Assembly: GCA_001414345.1 (NCBI GenBank)
Contig: LLCB01000093.1
Location: 62,001-126,000 of the forward strand
DNA length: 64,000 bases
Source: Hymenoscyphus infarciens
Taxonomy: Eukaryota > Ascomycota > Leotiomycetes > Helotiales > Helotiaceae
Direction: 5' to 3'
Positions 34,882 through 46,098 of this stretch are shown here, one piece after another. The notes under the pieces were generated by a model. The model was not told where the DNA came from. It ran no database searches and saw only the letters and a program-made list of their open reading frames with translations. The translations under genes were made by a program, and so were the position numbers. Every line of letters starts with the position of its first letter. The stretch's first letter is position 1.

Positions 34882-37800
34882 AAATGCCGAGATAATAATT
34901 CCCTGCACGATTTTTTGCGCTGGGCGAAACTGTTCCCGCGAGTGCTTGGTTAAAATAAGGGGTTGGTTGGGGTTGGGGGGCGCATTTGAATGTTTACGGC
35001 ACATGTTTTGTACGAATTTCTTTGCTCTGCAAGATTCCCTCCCTTTGATAGAGGGATAGGGCTTGTGGTGTACCATAGAAGGGGCTTGGGTAATCTGGAC
35101 AATGGTTCACGAACGGCGTACTTGGGGGATATCTTTTAGCCAAGGTCATGGCCAACGGCTTGGTTTCTTGGAAATTTAAACAAACACTTCACCACACCTC
35201 ACTTAAGCCCGGCTTACCATATTTTATCATTTTAGCGTGAAACCACCAACATTCGCTTGCCCAACGACGCGATGGTCAAGAATAAATAAATAAAATGTTG
35301 GAAGTTGTTGCAAATCGGGGCCCGCCACTTTTCCGCACCCCTGGCCAATGAATTCGCTTACCAATTTTTCAACGGACTTTATGCTCCAAGCACATAGCCA
35401 TCACAATCATTAATCAGGCTTCCTAATCACGGCGCAGAAACCCCGATTTTTATTTCTGATAACAAACTCTTCTTTCTTCTAAGCTTCTTTCTCGACCGCG
35501 AGTACAAACTAGCGGTGTCTAGACTTTGGGCAAGCTTCACGTCCATTGAAAAGGCGGAATCACATACGAGAAAATGCATCGAGTTCCCACACGGGTGCAA
35601 CACACCCACTGAGAAACTGCTGATGTGTTACAACTTGCCAGGCTCCATTTGATTATCCCCCTGGCTTTGGTTTGGCACACGTGTTTGAATTAGCCTTCGA
35701 GTGCCTGGAGGATTCGACATGAATACGCGTACCGCGCACAATTGACCAATAACTCTCCAAGCCCGGACCCTTTCTTTATTACTTAGGGGTCCAATAACCG
35801 AACACGCTACCCCCTCTTTAGAGGCCTGGAGATGGATACGGGAGCGAAAGGCCAATCGCACCTGGACCCAACGATCGTCCTAAATTTCAGCCACGACTCC
35901 ACTTCGGTTCCCAGCGAGCGAGCGTGCTGATCCCAAAACGCTGGGCTGGACAAACCCCAACATCTCGCGCGCCGGATTGGGTCCCGGTGGCTGAGTAGAG
36001 TCGTGGGTTTTGGGTGCTCAATTGGGAGATTCGTATCGTCGTCATCTCATTTTGAAAAAACCCCATTTCCCATTTGATTTGGAATTTTGGGGGCACCTTG
36101 AGTGGAACATTCTAGCCAGGCTTCCTCTTCCGTGAGGGTTTTCAGGTGGGCATGCATGGGTGCTTCATGTTGGGGTTGCATTCCCCCCCCCCTCTTCCTT
36201 TTAAACATGCCATGGCCTCAATCCCATCGGCACATCTGAGAATGCTGTGGTGCTCTGAAAAGTCAAGCCTCTTTCGCATTCGTTTACCTAGGTAGTAGAT
36301 ATGGAGTTATATGAAAGTTTCAAGCCAAGACAGGCCAAGTCCAAGGACTTTCGCACTCGTACTCGCTCCCTACCTTAGAAGCAGACAATCCCGCCCTTTT
36401 CCCCTCACTAATTGGAGTACATACTCGTGTTTTTCCACGTCTTCCTTTGTTCACACCAGTACCACGAAAGCGTCTCAAAAATAAAGAGATTAATTGTCTT
36501 CCAAAGGTTTCGCTATATTCAATACGCGCAAACGGGGATAAGAAGCAGCTACCCCTCCGCAGCGGAGCTGGCATTTCAAAATCTCCCGACTCCGAGAAAA
36601 AAGAGAAGGAGGCACCACGGGGAATTGCCCAGGTTCGGAATTCCGGGTGACTTTTTTTTGGCTCTCCCATCTAGTTATTCCCGAGTTACAATTAAGTTGC
36701 TTGTTTCGTTCCGCTTGTTCAATTATTCGGACGGTTTCGCCACATGACTCTGACTTCTTTTTTTTTTGTTTTGATTGGATTTGGGCCGTCGGGAACCTTG
36801 ATGGGTAGGTTCTTATATCCGTTTCTCCACCCGGCTTTTAGATGCGTGTGCTGTGCTGTGCTACTAGTGCGGTACAGTCAGACCAGACCGTCTTTCTTTC
36901 GACTATGCACTGCGCGTTGGTGGCACGGTTTTGCTTTTTACGTGGAGAAAGAGGGTACATACATACAGTACACGGAGGGGAAGTTTTAGTTAGGGAGAAA
37001 TTGTTAGGTTAGGACACGACTGCTTTTTTTATTAAAAAAAAGTTAAGCGATACTTGAAAGGGAAACCTAAATACGCGAGGAATTGGAATTAGCGCGAGTA
37101 TTTATTGGTTCAAGTGTTTTTCATATGATATTCGTTCTGCGGTGCAAATTTACGGTCGTGTGAAGCGGCTTAGACTTAGTTTTGAAGTTCATGATGCTTC
37201 CTGAAGAGCTTTTCGGTCCTATCTATTTAGTCTACAACCTCTCTCACTTTTTAGTCTTGCGCTAGTAGCATCGCGGATGCACGCCGTCATTGGGGTGTTA
37301 TATCAAGCTCAACCCTTTTAGACACCACTTGGAACCCCTTGGTCTGCAAGTCTACAGCACGGCCGTATAAGTCCATCATAGTTCTAGAAACGCCCCCGAA
37401 TGGCAGTTGAAGTAGTTGCATTTATTGACGTAGAATTACGCAAGAGTAGTAAATCTGGGAACCGCGTTGAGAGTGGGATTGTCGATGAGGTTCTAGGCTT
37501 TTCGACTATTTAGGTGTGTGGCATAATGAGGTGGTTCTTAGACTAGAATTTGTTGGAAATTTACTTGTGTCGATATTTTGAGATAAAGTATATAAAGAAA
37601 ACACATGCTATTTAAAGCTTATATCTTTGTTAATTTGAAAGTGTAATACTTTAAGTAAAGTAGAAAGTGATATAATAAATTATTATTAACTTTAAGAGAG
37701 AATTTCAAATAAAGCACACGTTTATTCTACTTTGTATTAATAGATTCTATTATATATATACTAGAGAGAATTCCTTCTATATAACTCTACTTTACACTTT

Positions 37801-37904
37801 ATAGAAGAATTCAAGTAAACGACACTTTTTATATTTAACACCTATTTGTTTTAACAACTTTTCTCTTTAAGAATATAGGTCTCAAATATTATTATAATTA
37901 CAAC
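34882..37904. other. Intergenic region with no recognised gene
   Basis: Open frames on both strands between 35427 and 36989 overlap each other and show no domain. A run of ten C lies at about 36182-36192. From about 37540 the DNA becomes AT-rich and holds repeated AAAGTGTAA/TTACACTTT-like pieces that may be the edge of a decayed repeat. Confidence 0.45.
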
Positions 37905-38123
37905 ATGTCTTATTTTATTCTAGTCTAAATAATCGCGATTATAATAATCGGAGCCCTTACTATTCTAATAACAGTTACCTATATACTTCTATATTACTGC
38001 GTCGAATTACTAGACCGCTTTATATTCCGCTCTATCTATAACTTGATCTACCTCATCCTCCGCTTTATCTGCAACTTTCTCTTTACAGTTATCCTTCTTA
38101 TCTTTAGAGCTTTGAGGTTCTAA
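37905..38123 (+). pseudogene. Small strongly hydrophobic ORF interrupted by one stop
   Basis: A 72-codon frame starts at the ATG at 37905 and ends in TAA at 38121-38123, with a single internal TAA at codon 8. The product would be almost wholly Ile/Leu/Phe/Tyr, with two or three possible membrane segments (IIAIIIIGALTILITVTYIL, NFLFTVILLIF). It keeps ordinary cysteines and arginines and balanced GC content compared with its AT-rich flanks. The stop could come from CAA by one C-to-T change. I do not recognise the family, and a chance hydrophobic frame is possible. Confidence 0.35.
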
Positions 38124-38799
38124 GCTGAATTGGTACTTCTATATCATTCTATCCGATTTGCTAGTGCTTTACTTAAATAGGTCAAAGAGCTGAACCCTGA
38201 CAACCGACTTATTCTGACTAATAGAAGAGTAGAGAGTAGGTTGATTAACAAGTAGTATAAGTTTATATCTTGATATGAATCTAGCTACTGAATACTTAAT
38301 TTAGAAGGTATTAAAAAAGAGGTTGATATCTAGATAGCTATTCTAAACTTTTCACCTAGGTGATAAGAAGGTCTTGAGCGAACTGGCTTTTGTAAATCTG
38401 GGAAACCTATTTTGTTGACTTGTTGAATAAAATTCTTTGCATGTTTGTTTGGCTGATGTGACTATATGAATAGACAGTAGACTCGGGCGGTTGTATTAGA
38501 CTTTGGAAGTTTCATGAAGCTTTGGGAGATCATTATTATTCGTGGCTCACCTTGATTCCAAGATACTCTTTTATACGCTTGATACTTTGGTCATAAAGAC
38601 TCCGCTTTACACAAAACCTCCCGGTGGGAATGCAAATATTCATCGCTTTTATTAATTGCTAATTGCTTATTTCTGGAACTGTCGTCCAGCGACCACATTA
38701 AAGGCGCAACTTGTCCGGTTTTGGCCCCTTAAAGATACTAACTAAAATGTGTTCCATGTTTTCCCACTGAGTAGCTGGGTCCCGCTGCATGATTTTCAC
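38124..38799. other. Intergenic region downstream of the MYND-finger gene
   Basis: AT-rich to about 38350, then ordinary composition. No gene, RNA or repeat with clear ends recognised. Confidence 0.4.
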
Positions 38800-40254
38800 C
38801 TAAACTGAGTAGGGAGACGTAGCATCGACCCAGGTCGTATCTCCCCCTTGAATCTTCTCGGCCTTCATCTCTTCAAAGAACTCCTCGAACTTCTCTCGGT
38901 TGATACGGTTTTTGATGAAGGTTCCCTTCGCATGTGCTATCTTGGCTCTATGGGCATCCTCGTCCTCATCGTCCTCTCTCTCATAAGCTTCGAGGGTCTC
39001 TTCGATGTGCTCTGCCCAATACTCGCGACAGAACAAACAAAAAGCCTCCACTTGTTGTGGTGTAATGGCCTTTCTATCTTGGCGAACCACCAATACTGTA
39101 CCGATGATTTTGTCCCACTCAACAAGATTCGGATAACCAAAATCTTCATCCAAGGGATCGGCAGGTCTATTCAGGAAAACTGCCTCACGGTTTAAATGAG
39201 AATCAGACCTTGAGTCTGGCCACCCTTGCTTGAAGAATCCATGCTTCCTAACCAGGAGCGGAAGGCCCATATAAATTGACATTGGAGTTGGCTCCGTGTC
39301 ACGGAAGATTGGGTGGCTTGAAGCGCAAAGACGGTGTTTGACGAATGGTGCCTTCTTAAGGTGCTTTTGGTCTCCTCCACTTGTAATATTGACACCCTTA
39401 ACCACGTTTTCATTCCCTTTATATTCCTCAAATGCGTTGTTTACGGTTCCTGCTTGTCGTGTCTCTGGACCCGGGCCAAAGTATGGATTAATCGAGAATA
39501 TTGCTGCATGTGACTTTCGAATCTCTTCCGGCGTGGTAATCTTCCCATAAAACTTGAAAAAATCGGCCAGAACTCTCAAGTCAGCTGCACGGAAATCTTG
39601 AAAGCGGACGTTTGCGTGTGTACTTCTGTCCATACCAGCGACTGGCATAATGTACATGTCACCACGCCAATCATGGCTCGGAGCAGATTTGAAGAATTTT
39701 TCAATGGCGAGGTTCTTCTTAGATCCATCAAAGAGAAACTTTGGACGGAAAGCGACGAAAAGTTCGTGATCCAACACATACTTCTCCGCCCGCGGAAATC
39801 GGTTACGGAGCCACCTGAGTGCAAATTCAAAGCTTTCTTTGGGGATGCCAGGGAAAAGGTCTTCATTGTCCTGCCAGACCGGCTTGTAGACATCACTCCA
39901 CCATATGAGTTTTGGGCATGGCTGTGAAAGCGACGCCTCAACTGGGAATTTGAGAGCAAGGTGGTCTGTGTCGTTTCCCCGAGGATTTGAGGAGATAAAT
40001 GCGGGAATTTGTTGGCACAGGAGCTTATGGTACGCGTAGTCTCTCTTTTGGCATGCTTTCTCGCAATAATAGGTTGCCCTACAAGCAGAGCATCGAAGGA
40101 GAGGCGCATTATTCGGGGCAGTTTTCTTGTTGCATGAAGCGCAATAGTGGTTATCCTATCAGACATATCAGTGCGATTATTTGCTTCAATTGGTCTTTGA
40201 ACTCACTGGATGGTATTTCGGGATATCCCAGTGAACTGGCTCGCGGAGAGACAT
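38800..40254 (-). CDS. MYND zinc-finger protein
   Basis: Exons 40254-40207 and 40155-38800 give 467 aa. The short first exon (MSLREPVHWDIPKYHP) joins DNHYCASC across a 51-bp intron. The MYND finger spans residues 21-63 with all ligands present: Cys21, 24, 38, 41, 47, 51, His59 and Cys63. MYND fingers mediate protein-protein contacts. The remaining 400 residues lack a SET domain, so this is not a SMYD methyltransferase. A conserved region around HLALKFPVEASL and the C-terminal acidic/charged helices (EREDDEDEDAHRAK) have no function I can name. Fungi have many such MYND-plus-unknown proteins. Confidence 0.85.
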
Positions 40255-40897
40255 CGTGCTGGCGATGGGTGGGTTTCAGTTTAACTGAGGGGGAACCCAA
40301 TGGAATCTGTTGGAGAGTGAAGAAAAGTAAAGAAGCGGAACTTGATAGTAGAGAGGTCAGAAACTCATGGTCACAAAGGTGAATCTTCAACCAAAGGAGA
40401 AGGAATTTTTGTACTTACCAGAGTATCAAGGTAGTCGATTGTTTGTCGATGGCGGTACTGTAAGACCAAGTTGCAATTTTCCTGTTCTCAATCGCCTCCA
40501 GTAGTTACTAAATAAGATGTTGTTGGAGTGTGTAGAGGTAGAGGTAGAAGTTCAGAAAGCAGGTACTAAATAGTAATTAAACGAGCTGTTGCCAAGCCAA
40601 GCCTAATGAGAAAGGTGAATTTTGAATGAGTGGGACTCGGCATTGCCCCTGTATCACTTTACCAAGTTGAGAAGTTGTCTCAACTGTGGTAATGTGGCAA
40701 AAGAATCTCAGTAAACTGGAACGATTCTATGAAGTTCAGTGTAGCCACGATTTTAATAATCTAAATCATTCCATCTAAACCCTGTAGCGGCAAGCAAGTG
40801 TATTCTTTTAGAGAGAAATTACCCAGAAGCACGTTATTAAAATATGCCAAAAGGGGTGTACCAATTCTTCTGATATAACACAAACAAGAAAAGAACG
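40255..40897. other. Upstream region of the MYND-finger gene
   Basis: Likely promoter and 5' leader. No separate gene. It ends at the target duplication of the hAT-type element. Confidence 0.4.
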
Positions 40898-40905
40898 ATA
40901 CCAAG
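40898..40905. repeat. 8-bp target duplication ATACCAAG, left copy
   Basis: Repeated exactly at 41654-41661. Confidence 0.85.
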
Positions 40906-41653
40906 CAGCGTGAGAAATGAGTAGAGTAGAGTAACGGCCGTTACTCTACTCTACTCAACCGCTTTTAAGTACTACTCTACTCTACTCAACCGCTTTTAAG
41001 TACTACTCTACTCTACTCAACACTACTCTGAGTAACTCTGAGTAATACTCTGAGTAATCGGGCCGAATCGGCCCGGGCGGGGCCGGAGTGTCGGAGTGGC
41101 TTTTTAAGGTTCCGGGAGCTTACGCGAGATAAGCGAGCCTTCTTTTCCACACTTTTTACTACGTCACTTCTTTGTTATAGCTTAAATAAATTAGGTATTA
41201 AATCTATAGTATATTATATTAAAATTTAATTAATAATATATATAATAATTAGCTTTACAAGCCTTAGAAATGCTTAGAAACTACTTAATTTCTAATATAA
41301 TTCAAGAATATTCTAATTAATAATCTATAGAATAGGTCTTTATCTAGATAAGGAAACAGAAAAAGAGAAGTGTATAAAAGTGAAGGAGAATAAGGATAAG
41401 AATAAGGATAAGAATAAGGATAAGAATAAGGATAAGAATAAGGATCTAGAGATTAAACAGAATGACTTTGAGGATAATTACTTTATAATTTAGTCTATTT
41501 ATCTTTTTATAGTATATTACTCTAAGTATTACTCTAAGTAATCTAAGTAATTACTCTACTCTACTCAATAAAGTCGTTACTCATACTCTACTCTACTCTA
41601 CTCACATTACTCTAAGTAATACTCAAAGGTTTGAGTAATTTGTGCTCACACTG
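40906..41653. mobile_element. hAT-type non-autonomous element (748 bp) with palindromic terminus
   Basis: It starts CAGCGTGAG and ends CTCACACTG, imperfect inverted termini (CAGYGTGAG), between exact 8-bp duplications ATACCAAG. Both features are characteristic of hAT transposons. Twelve bases inside the left end lies a perfect 40-bp palindrome (40918-40957). The subterminal regions are packed with GAGTAGAGTA/TACTCTACTC units. The interior holds an AT-rich tract and four copies of the 12-mer AAGGATAAGAAT near 41393-41443. There is no transposase, so it would depend on one supplied in trans. Confidence 0.85.
40918..40957. repeat. Perfect 40-bp palindrome
   Basis: Each arm is 20 bases (TGAGTAGAGTAGAGTAACGG and its reverse complement) with no spacer. 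It can form a cruciform or RNA hairpin and lies inside the left end of the hAT-type element. Confidence 0.95.
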
Positions 41654-41661
41654 ATACCAAG

Positions 41662-42110
41662 AGTACAATGATTTTACAATGATTCCTCTTCAGTTTTGAC
41701 ATATAGTTTTCAAGAGGAACCGTTCTGAAGAAAAGAGGGAAGTTGCCAAGCTTTTGTCTACGTTGCGAATCATTTTTTCAAAACACTCGTTTCAATTATA
41801 TGTATCTAGCTCTCAAGGGTCTGAGACTTCAGTGACAGAACATATGAAATACCAGATTTTCTATTACGACTGATTGTAAGCTTTTCGGCAGCACCCTTCT
41901 ACTCGATGACAATTTTCCAAGTCTTTTCCGGCGCTTTTGATACTTTTTTTGTTTGAAATGTTCCGTACTGAATGGACCTTCGATAGACAGAGTTTCACTA
42001 CCCCAAAGCATTAGTCTTAGTGAAAGGGAGCTTGATCGTCGTATATGTAGCAGTATATGTATCCCTAAATCCCGAAAGACGAGAACAACAATTGACTGAC
42101 AAATTCATCA
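41662..42110. other. Intergenic region between hAT-type element and HGH1
   Basis: No gene recognised; the right end is the probable 3' UTR of HGH1. Confidence 0.4.
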
Positions 42111-43518
42111 TTATACTTCTACTACATCGTCGTCATCGTCGTCATCTTCATCCTCGGCAGCATCCTGACTTGCCCAACTACCCGCAGAACTTGAGCCAAA
42201 CGGTTTGGGCGACGACCCAAACGGTTTCGAAGAACCAAAAGGGGTTGGACTCCCACTCGTCGTTTTACGCGTCAGAGCCTTCATACCCTCATCAACCACC
42301 TCTCCCTCCTCATCTCGCATCAAGACCTGGACAAGTCTTTCACATGCCTCCCTCATCCCATCATGGTCAACCCTCAAATGTGTTTCGCGGAGAAGCGGGT
42401 ATACCTTTATACTTCGCATTGTATCCCGTCCTTCTCTCGTCGTTGTTAACAGCATCAAAGTCTCGATATGTGTTTGTATAACAGTAGGATCCGAATCTCG
42501 CACCTTATCTGGGGGAAGGAGTTGTAAATCAGGAAGCATAGACATTGTATCTTCCTCGTCATATTCTTCGTTTCCAGTAATTGGCAGAAGTAAATATGGT
42601 AAAATGTTAATCTCGTCTTCCGAGAGAAATGAAGGATGTGAATCGATTTCAAATGCAACATTTTTGATCGTACTGGCCACCCCTTTCCTCCTTATAACCG
42701 ATTTGTGTTCGGTAAAAACGGTAATTTTCGTTAAAGGTACGACTTTATCGTAATCTTGTGGTGTGAGAAAGTATTTCCGGCCCTCCTTATGTTTTGCTAA
42801 ATCTGCGAAGAAGTAGGCTAGGTAATCGTAGTCGGCATCCTTATTATATGTTCCATCTGCACCCTTGACGAATAAATCCAAAAGTTGGTCAATCACCTTA
42901 TTGCTCGACTTTAGTTCTTCGGGAGAGGGTTGTTCGTGTGCGAGGATAGATTTCAGTTCGTCCCATTTTGCTAGATTTGCAAGCAGCATTGCAATAAGGT
43001 TCGCATTTGGTTCGGCCGGGTTCTGGTAGAGTCAAGAAGTCAGCAAAGGACCTCGAAAGGGAAAACTGGGGGACTGACATACTGTCACGCGGGATAGTAA
43101 AGTTGACATGAACTCTTTATCTGCTGCGAGAAACTCCAGGATCTCCCGGTCCGTCGAGAGGTTTATTAGCATCGTGAGCGCATCTTTGGCGATTTGCTAG
43201 AGGCAACATTAGTCCTTGTTCCCAAAAGCTTTCCAAGCTGTCGCACTTTATAATCTCGCACTAATAATTTGAGGTCCTTGACGGGAAGAAGCTGATTCGA
43301 CTTGAATATGGCAGGCTGCGAAAGGGAGTAAGGAACGAGATTCTCCACAGCTGAGGCGCAAATCAGTATGTTTTCTTGGAGGGGTAATTTAGGAACTCAC
43401 CAAGCTGGCGAACTTGTGTGTTACCGTGGGATATGAAATCCACCAACTATTTATTTTGTAAGCGTCATGGAAGAATCATTTAAGAAACAATTATTACCTG
43501 TTCTAAATCGGTCGGCAT
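42111..43518 (-). CDS. HGH1: HGH1-like armadillo-fold chaperone adaptor
   Basis: Five exons (43518-43498, 43446-43401, 43350-43247, 43196-43083, 43022-42111) join in frame to 398 aa, close to the 394 aa of yeast Hgh1. The first exon is only seven codons (MPTDLEQ). The N-terminal repeats are helical (LTMLINLSTDREIL; LIAMLLANLAKWDELK). The C-terminal family signature is plain: LPYLLLPITGNEEYDEEDT, LPDLQLLPPDK, then THIETLMLLTTTREGRDTMR and REACERLVQVLMRDEE. The tail has repeated PFGSS units and ends in an acidic run. In yeast Hgh1 cooperates with the TRiC chaperonin and Hsp90 in folding elongation factor eEF2 in the cytosol; the same role is inferred here. Confidence 0.92.
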
Positions 43519-44246
43519 CGTGAAATACTTGTTGTGTGGCAGAAGGGAAGCAAGAGATTATTTTGCCTCCCTCTCCAGCTTGTCAAGAATTTTGGCGGGG
43601 TTTACAAAAGGGGATTAGTGGGGTGGCAGAATTAATCCTCACCGCTCTCCGTCATAATAAATCTGCGGTTCTTGTTTTATTCTCAAATATAGTTTTTTTT
43701 TTGGCGTGTAGTCCTTGAATACTGTAACAAACTTCAGCAGAAAGTCAATCGAGTATTGTTCTTGACCATCGGACGACGGTTGAGTATATCTGATACTTGG
43801 TTTTTAAGAGTGAGTAAACCTAATACTCACTTTCTAAACACAAGTAAATCTAATACTTACTTACAGTGTTGAGTTGGGCGTTAACCATGAAATTAAAAAC
43901 TTTCAACAATCAATTTAATTACCCAAGACCTCTTCGTATCAAAGGACTATCAGCTATTTGATTTCCTCGCGATGAACCGCAAAAGCAGTGAATACCTCAG
44001 GGTTGTACTGCCATAGCTCTCGTCGTTCCAATTTTCTCTGGTAATTTTGAGTAATTCCTCTAAAGGTTTAGAACTATTTACCATAATCAACCCAGGTGTT
44101 TGAGAACGACCAATCAAATTCTTCATTTCTCCTAAAATATTTACTGAGTTTTGCGCGCTGTTTCACTACCGCTTTTGTTCTCCACAGCGAAATTTCCAAC
44201 CCTTTGTTTCCCTGGAATCCAAAGAAAAGACTCCATAGACACCCAA
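43519..44246. other. Upstream region of HGH1 and 3' flank of the nitroreductase relic
   Basis: Contains TACTCACTTTCTAAA/TACTTACTT-type short repeats near 43800-43865 and a patch near 43990-44050 that resembles the dispersed repeat found near 5735 (CAGTGAATAC...AGCTCTCGT). No gene is recognised. Confidence 0.4.
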
Positions 44247-45007
44247 TCACTCACTAACCCACCTCGTGGTAACATCAACCTCCTCCCTCTTCAGCCTCGA
44301 AACATTCCCCTTGAACTCCTTATCCTCCCACCCAACCGCAACCCCACAAAGAACCTCCATCCCCTCCCCAATCCCCAATTTCCTCTTCATAATCTCCGGA
44401 TAGCCCGCAATACTAACAGCAATACAACTCTGCAATCCCTTCTCCGCGAGCCCCAAAACAAAAGTCTGCAAAAACATCTCAACACTCAAACTATCCGCTG
44501 CCCCAAGACTTTTATCCATACAAACCACAATACCAACGGGGGCATCGAAGAACTCATAATTCTTCAAAACAGCCTTCTTCCTGCCCTCCAAATCATCTCT
44601 CGCTAATCCCCACCCTGGAGGGCCGTAGACCTGTTTGCCCAGGTCGCTGCGGTAGTGTTTGAACTCTCCAGGAAGTTCAGGGATTTAGGATCTTCTTTTG
44701 AGGCAACGGAGACGAGGGCCTCTGTGAGACGAGTGGGTCCCGCACCTGTTGCGACGGTTATACACCAGGGCTGGATGTTGGAGTTTGAGGGACTGTGTTG
44801 GGCGAGGGCGAGGGCTGAACGGATGAGGTCCAAGGATGGGACTGGAGTTTTGAGGAACTTTCGGGTGGAGTGACGGGTGAGGATCCAGTGCTCGAGTGGT
44901 TGTGTTTGGTCTTTTGCTGGAGAGGTGTTTGGGTAGAAGGAGAGGGATGCTGTGATGGGAGGAGGGGTTGTATCTGATGCGAGGGGTTGTTGTGTTTTAT
45001 TCCCCAT
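44247..45007 (-). pseudogene. Nitroreductase-family oxidoreductase with a -1 frameshift
   Basis: The minus strand from the ATG at 45007 reads a nitroreductase N-terminus (LTRHSTRKFLKTPVPSLDLI, then SPSNSNIQPW, the flavin-contact region) to about SKEDPK, then falls out of frame. The family continues one base off as IPELPGEFKHYRSDLG, GWGLARDD and FFDAPVGIVVCMDKSLG through a normal end at 44247. Adding one A in the run read from 44686-44684 would restore a single frame of about 253 aa, a usual length. Such enzymes use FMN and NAD(P)H to reduce nitro compounds or quinones. Either the gene is a recent pseudogene or the base was lost in sequencing; the rest shows no decay. Confidence 0.8.
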
Positions 45008-46098
45008 TTTTCCAAAAGCTTTGGAGAATGGACTTGATGAAGTGGCTTTCTTGTTGAGTTTTGACTTCTGGTTCTTCTGATTTAGATACGAATGTATTGT
45101 TTTCTCTGTAATTGAACTGGATGTTGATAATGAACCACTTCCTATCTATCCTTTATATACACTTCCCCCCATCTTGCGTCTCACGACATCAATCAGTACG
45201 GGTATGAAAAGAATATTGAAACAAGAAACTTAGTATACACTATCAAGCTTCGGCCGCTCGTTGAAGAATCCCGAAGGTGTATTACTTGGTTGCACAACAT
45301 ATCGCATCGCCTAAAACGACCGATGTCCGATTCAAGCTTTTCCGCGCTACTTCCAGGACTGAGTACACTTGTGCGCGGAATTTCGGTCTCTAAGAGCGCC
45401 GTTTCCTGAAAGTTTAAGGGATCAAACGTTGTATTGTAGAGAATTTTTACCGTCATCATGTTGCTGTAGCATCAAGGCCGAGAGCCAGAAAGTCTTCAGC
45501 GTGGATGCTAGACCCCGAGGCCAAGGAGACATGACGAGACTTGCCCTAGGAACAACTCCAAATCAGCACCAATATGAAATTCAAGGTGGGGAATTTGAAA
45601 ACGCCCTCCACCTCGCCATTCTTGAAAGGAAATAATACAACGAGACAGTAGCTCAATGGGGAAGCCAATAACTTAGATGCAGGTTGATTACCAACATCAA
45701 ATTGAGGGGGTTGGGAATACTTCAAGCTGTGTAACGAGAGAGTATGTTCTGAAGACGGACAATAAAAGCGGCAGTAAACAGCTACGATTTGTTTGCTGCC
45801 GCTTTTGCTGTCGGGTATGCATCGGATGGTATAGGCTATGGTGAGGTGAAAAAAGTAGCTATGTATGTAACTCTCCTCCTTGATATCGTGACTTGGAATT
45901 TTCAAAAAGACGGGTTCGAGTAACGTTTGATGATTCGGGAAAGTCGTCAGACTGCGACCGCTCAGAAAATCCAGAATATCTGGATTTTGTCTTATGCTTG
46001 GGTATTAGATGATAACAGGTCTCTACCGAATTGCCTATTTTGCGCCCCGGTCCGTCCTCCTGGTCGCAGAGTTTGAGATTGGAAAATATCAGAATTCT
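45008..46098. other. Intergenic region with an imperfect hairpin
   Basis: Holds the upstream part of the nitroreductase relic, a 23-bp imperfect inverted repeat (listed separately) and the probable 3' UTR of BRE2. No gene is recognised; a 119-codon minus frame at 45546-45905 overlaps the hairpin and lacks a domain. Confidence 0.4.
45758..45812. repeat. Imperfect 23-bp inverted repeat with 9-base loop
   Basis: The left arm GACAATAAAAGCGGCAGTAA and the right arm (45790-45812) pair at 20 of 23 positions. The three mismatches are all transitions, two of which would be G-U pairs in RNA. Confidence 0.8.

Noticed and set aside
36320..36747. ORFs of 111-116 codons on both strands
   Set aside because: They overlap each other, lack domains and are not separable from chance.
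42205..42753. 182-codon plus-strand ORF
   Set aside because: Antisense shadow of HGH1 exon 5, with no independent features.
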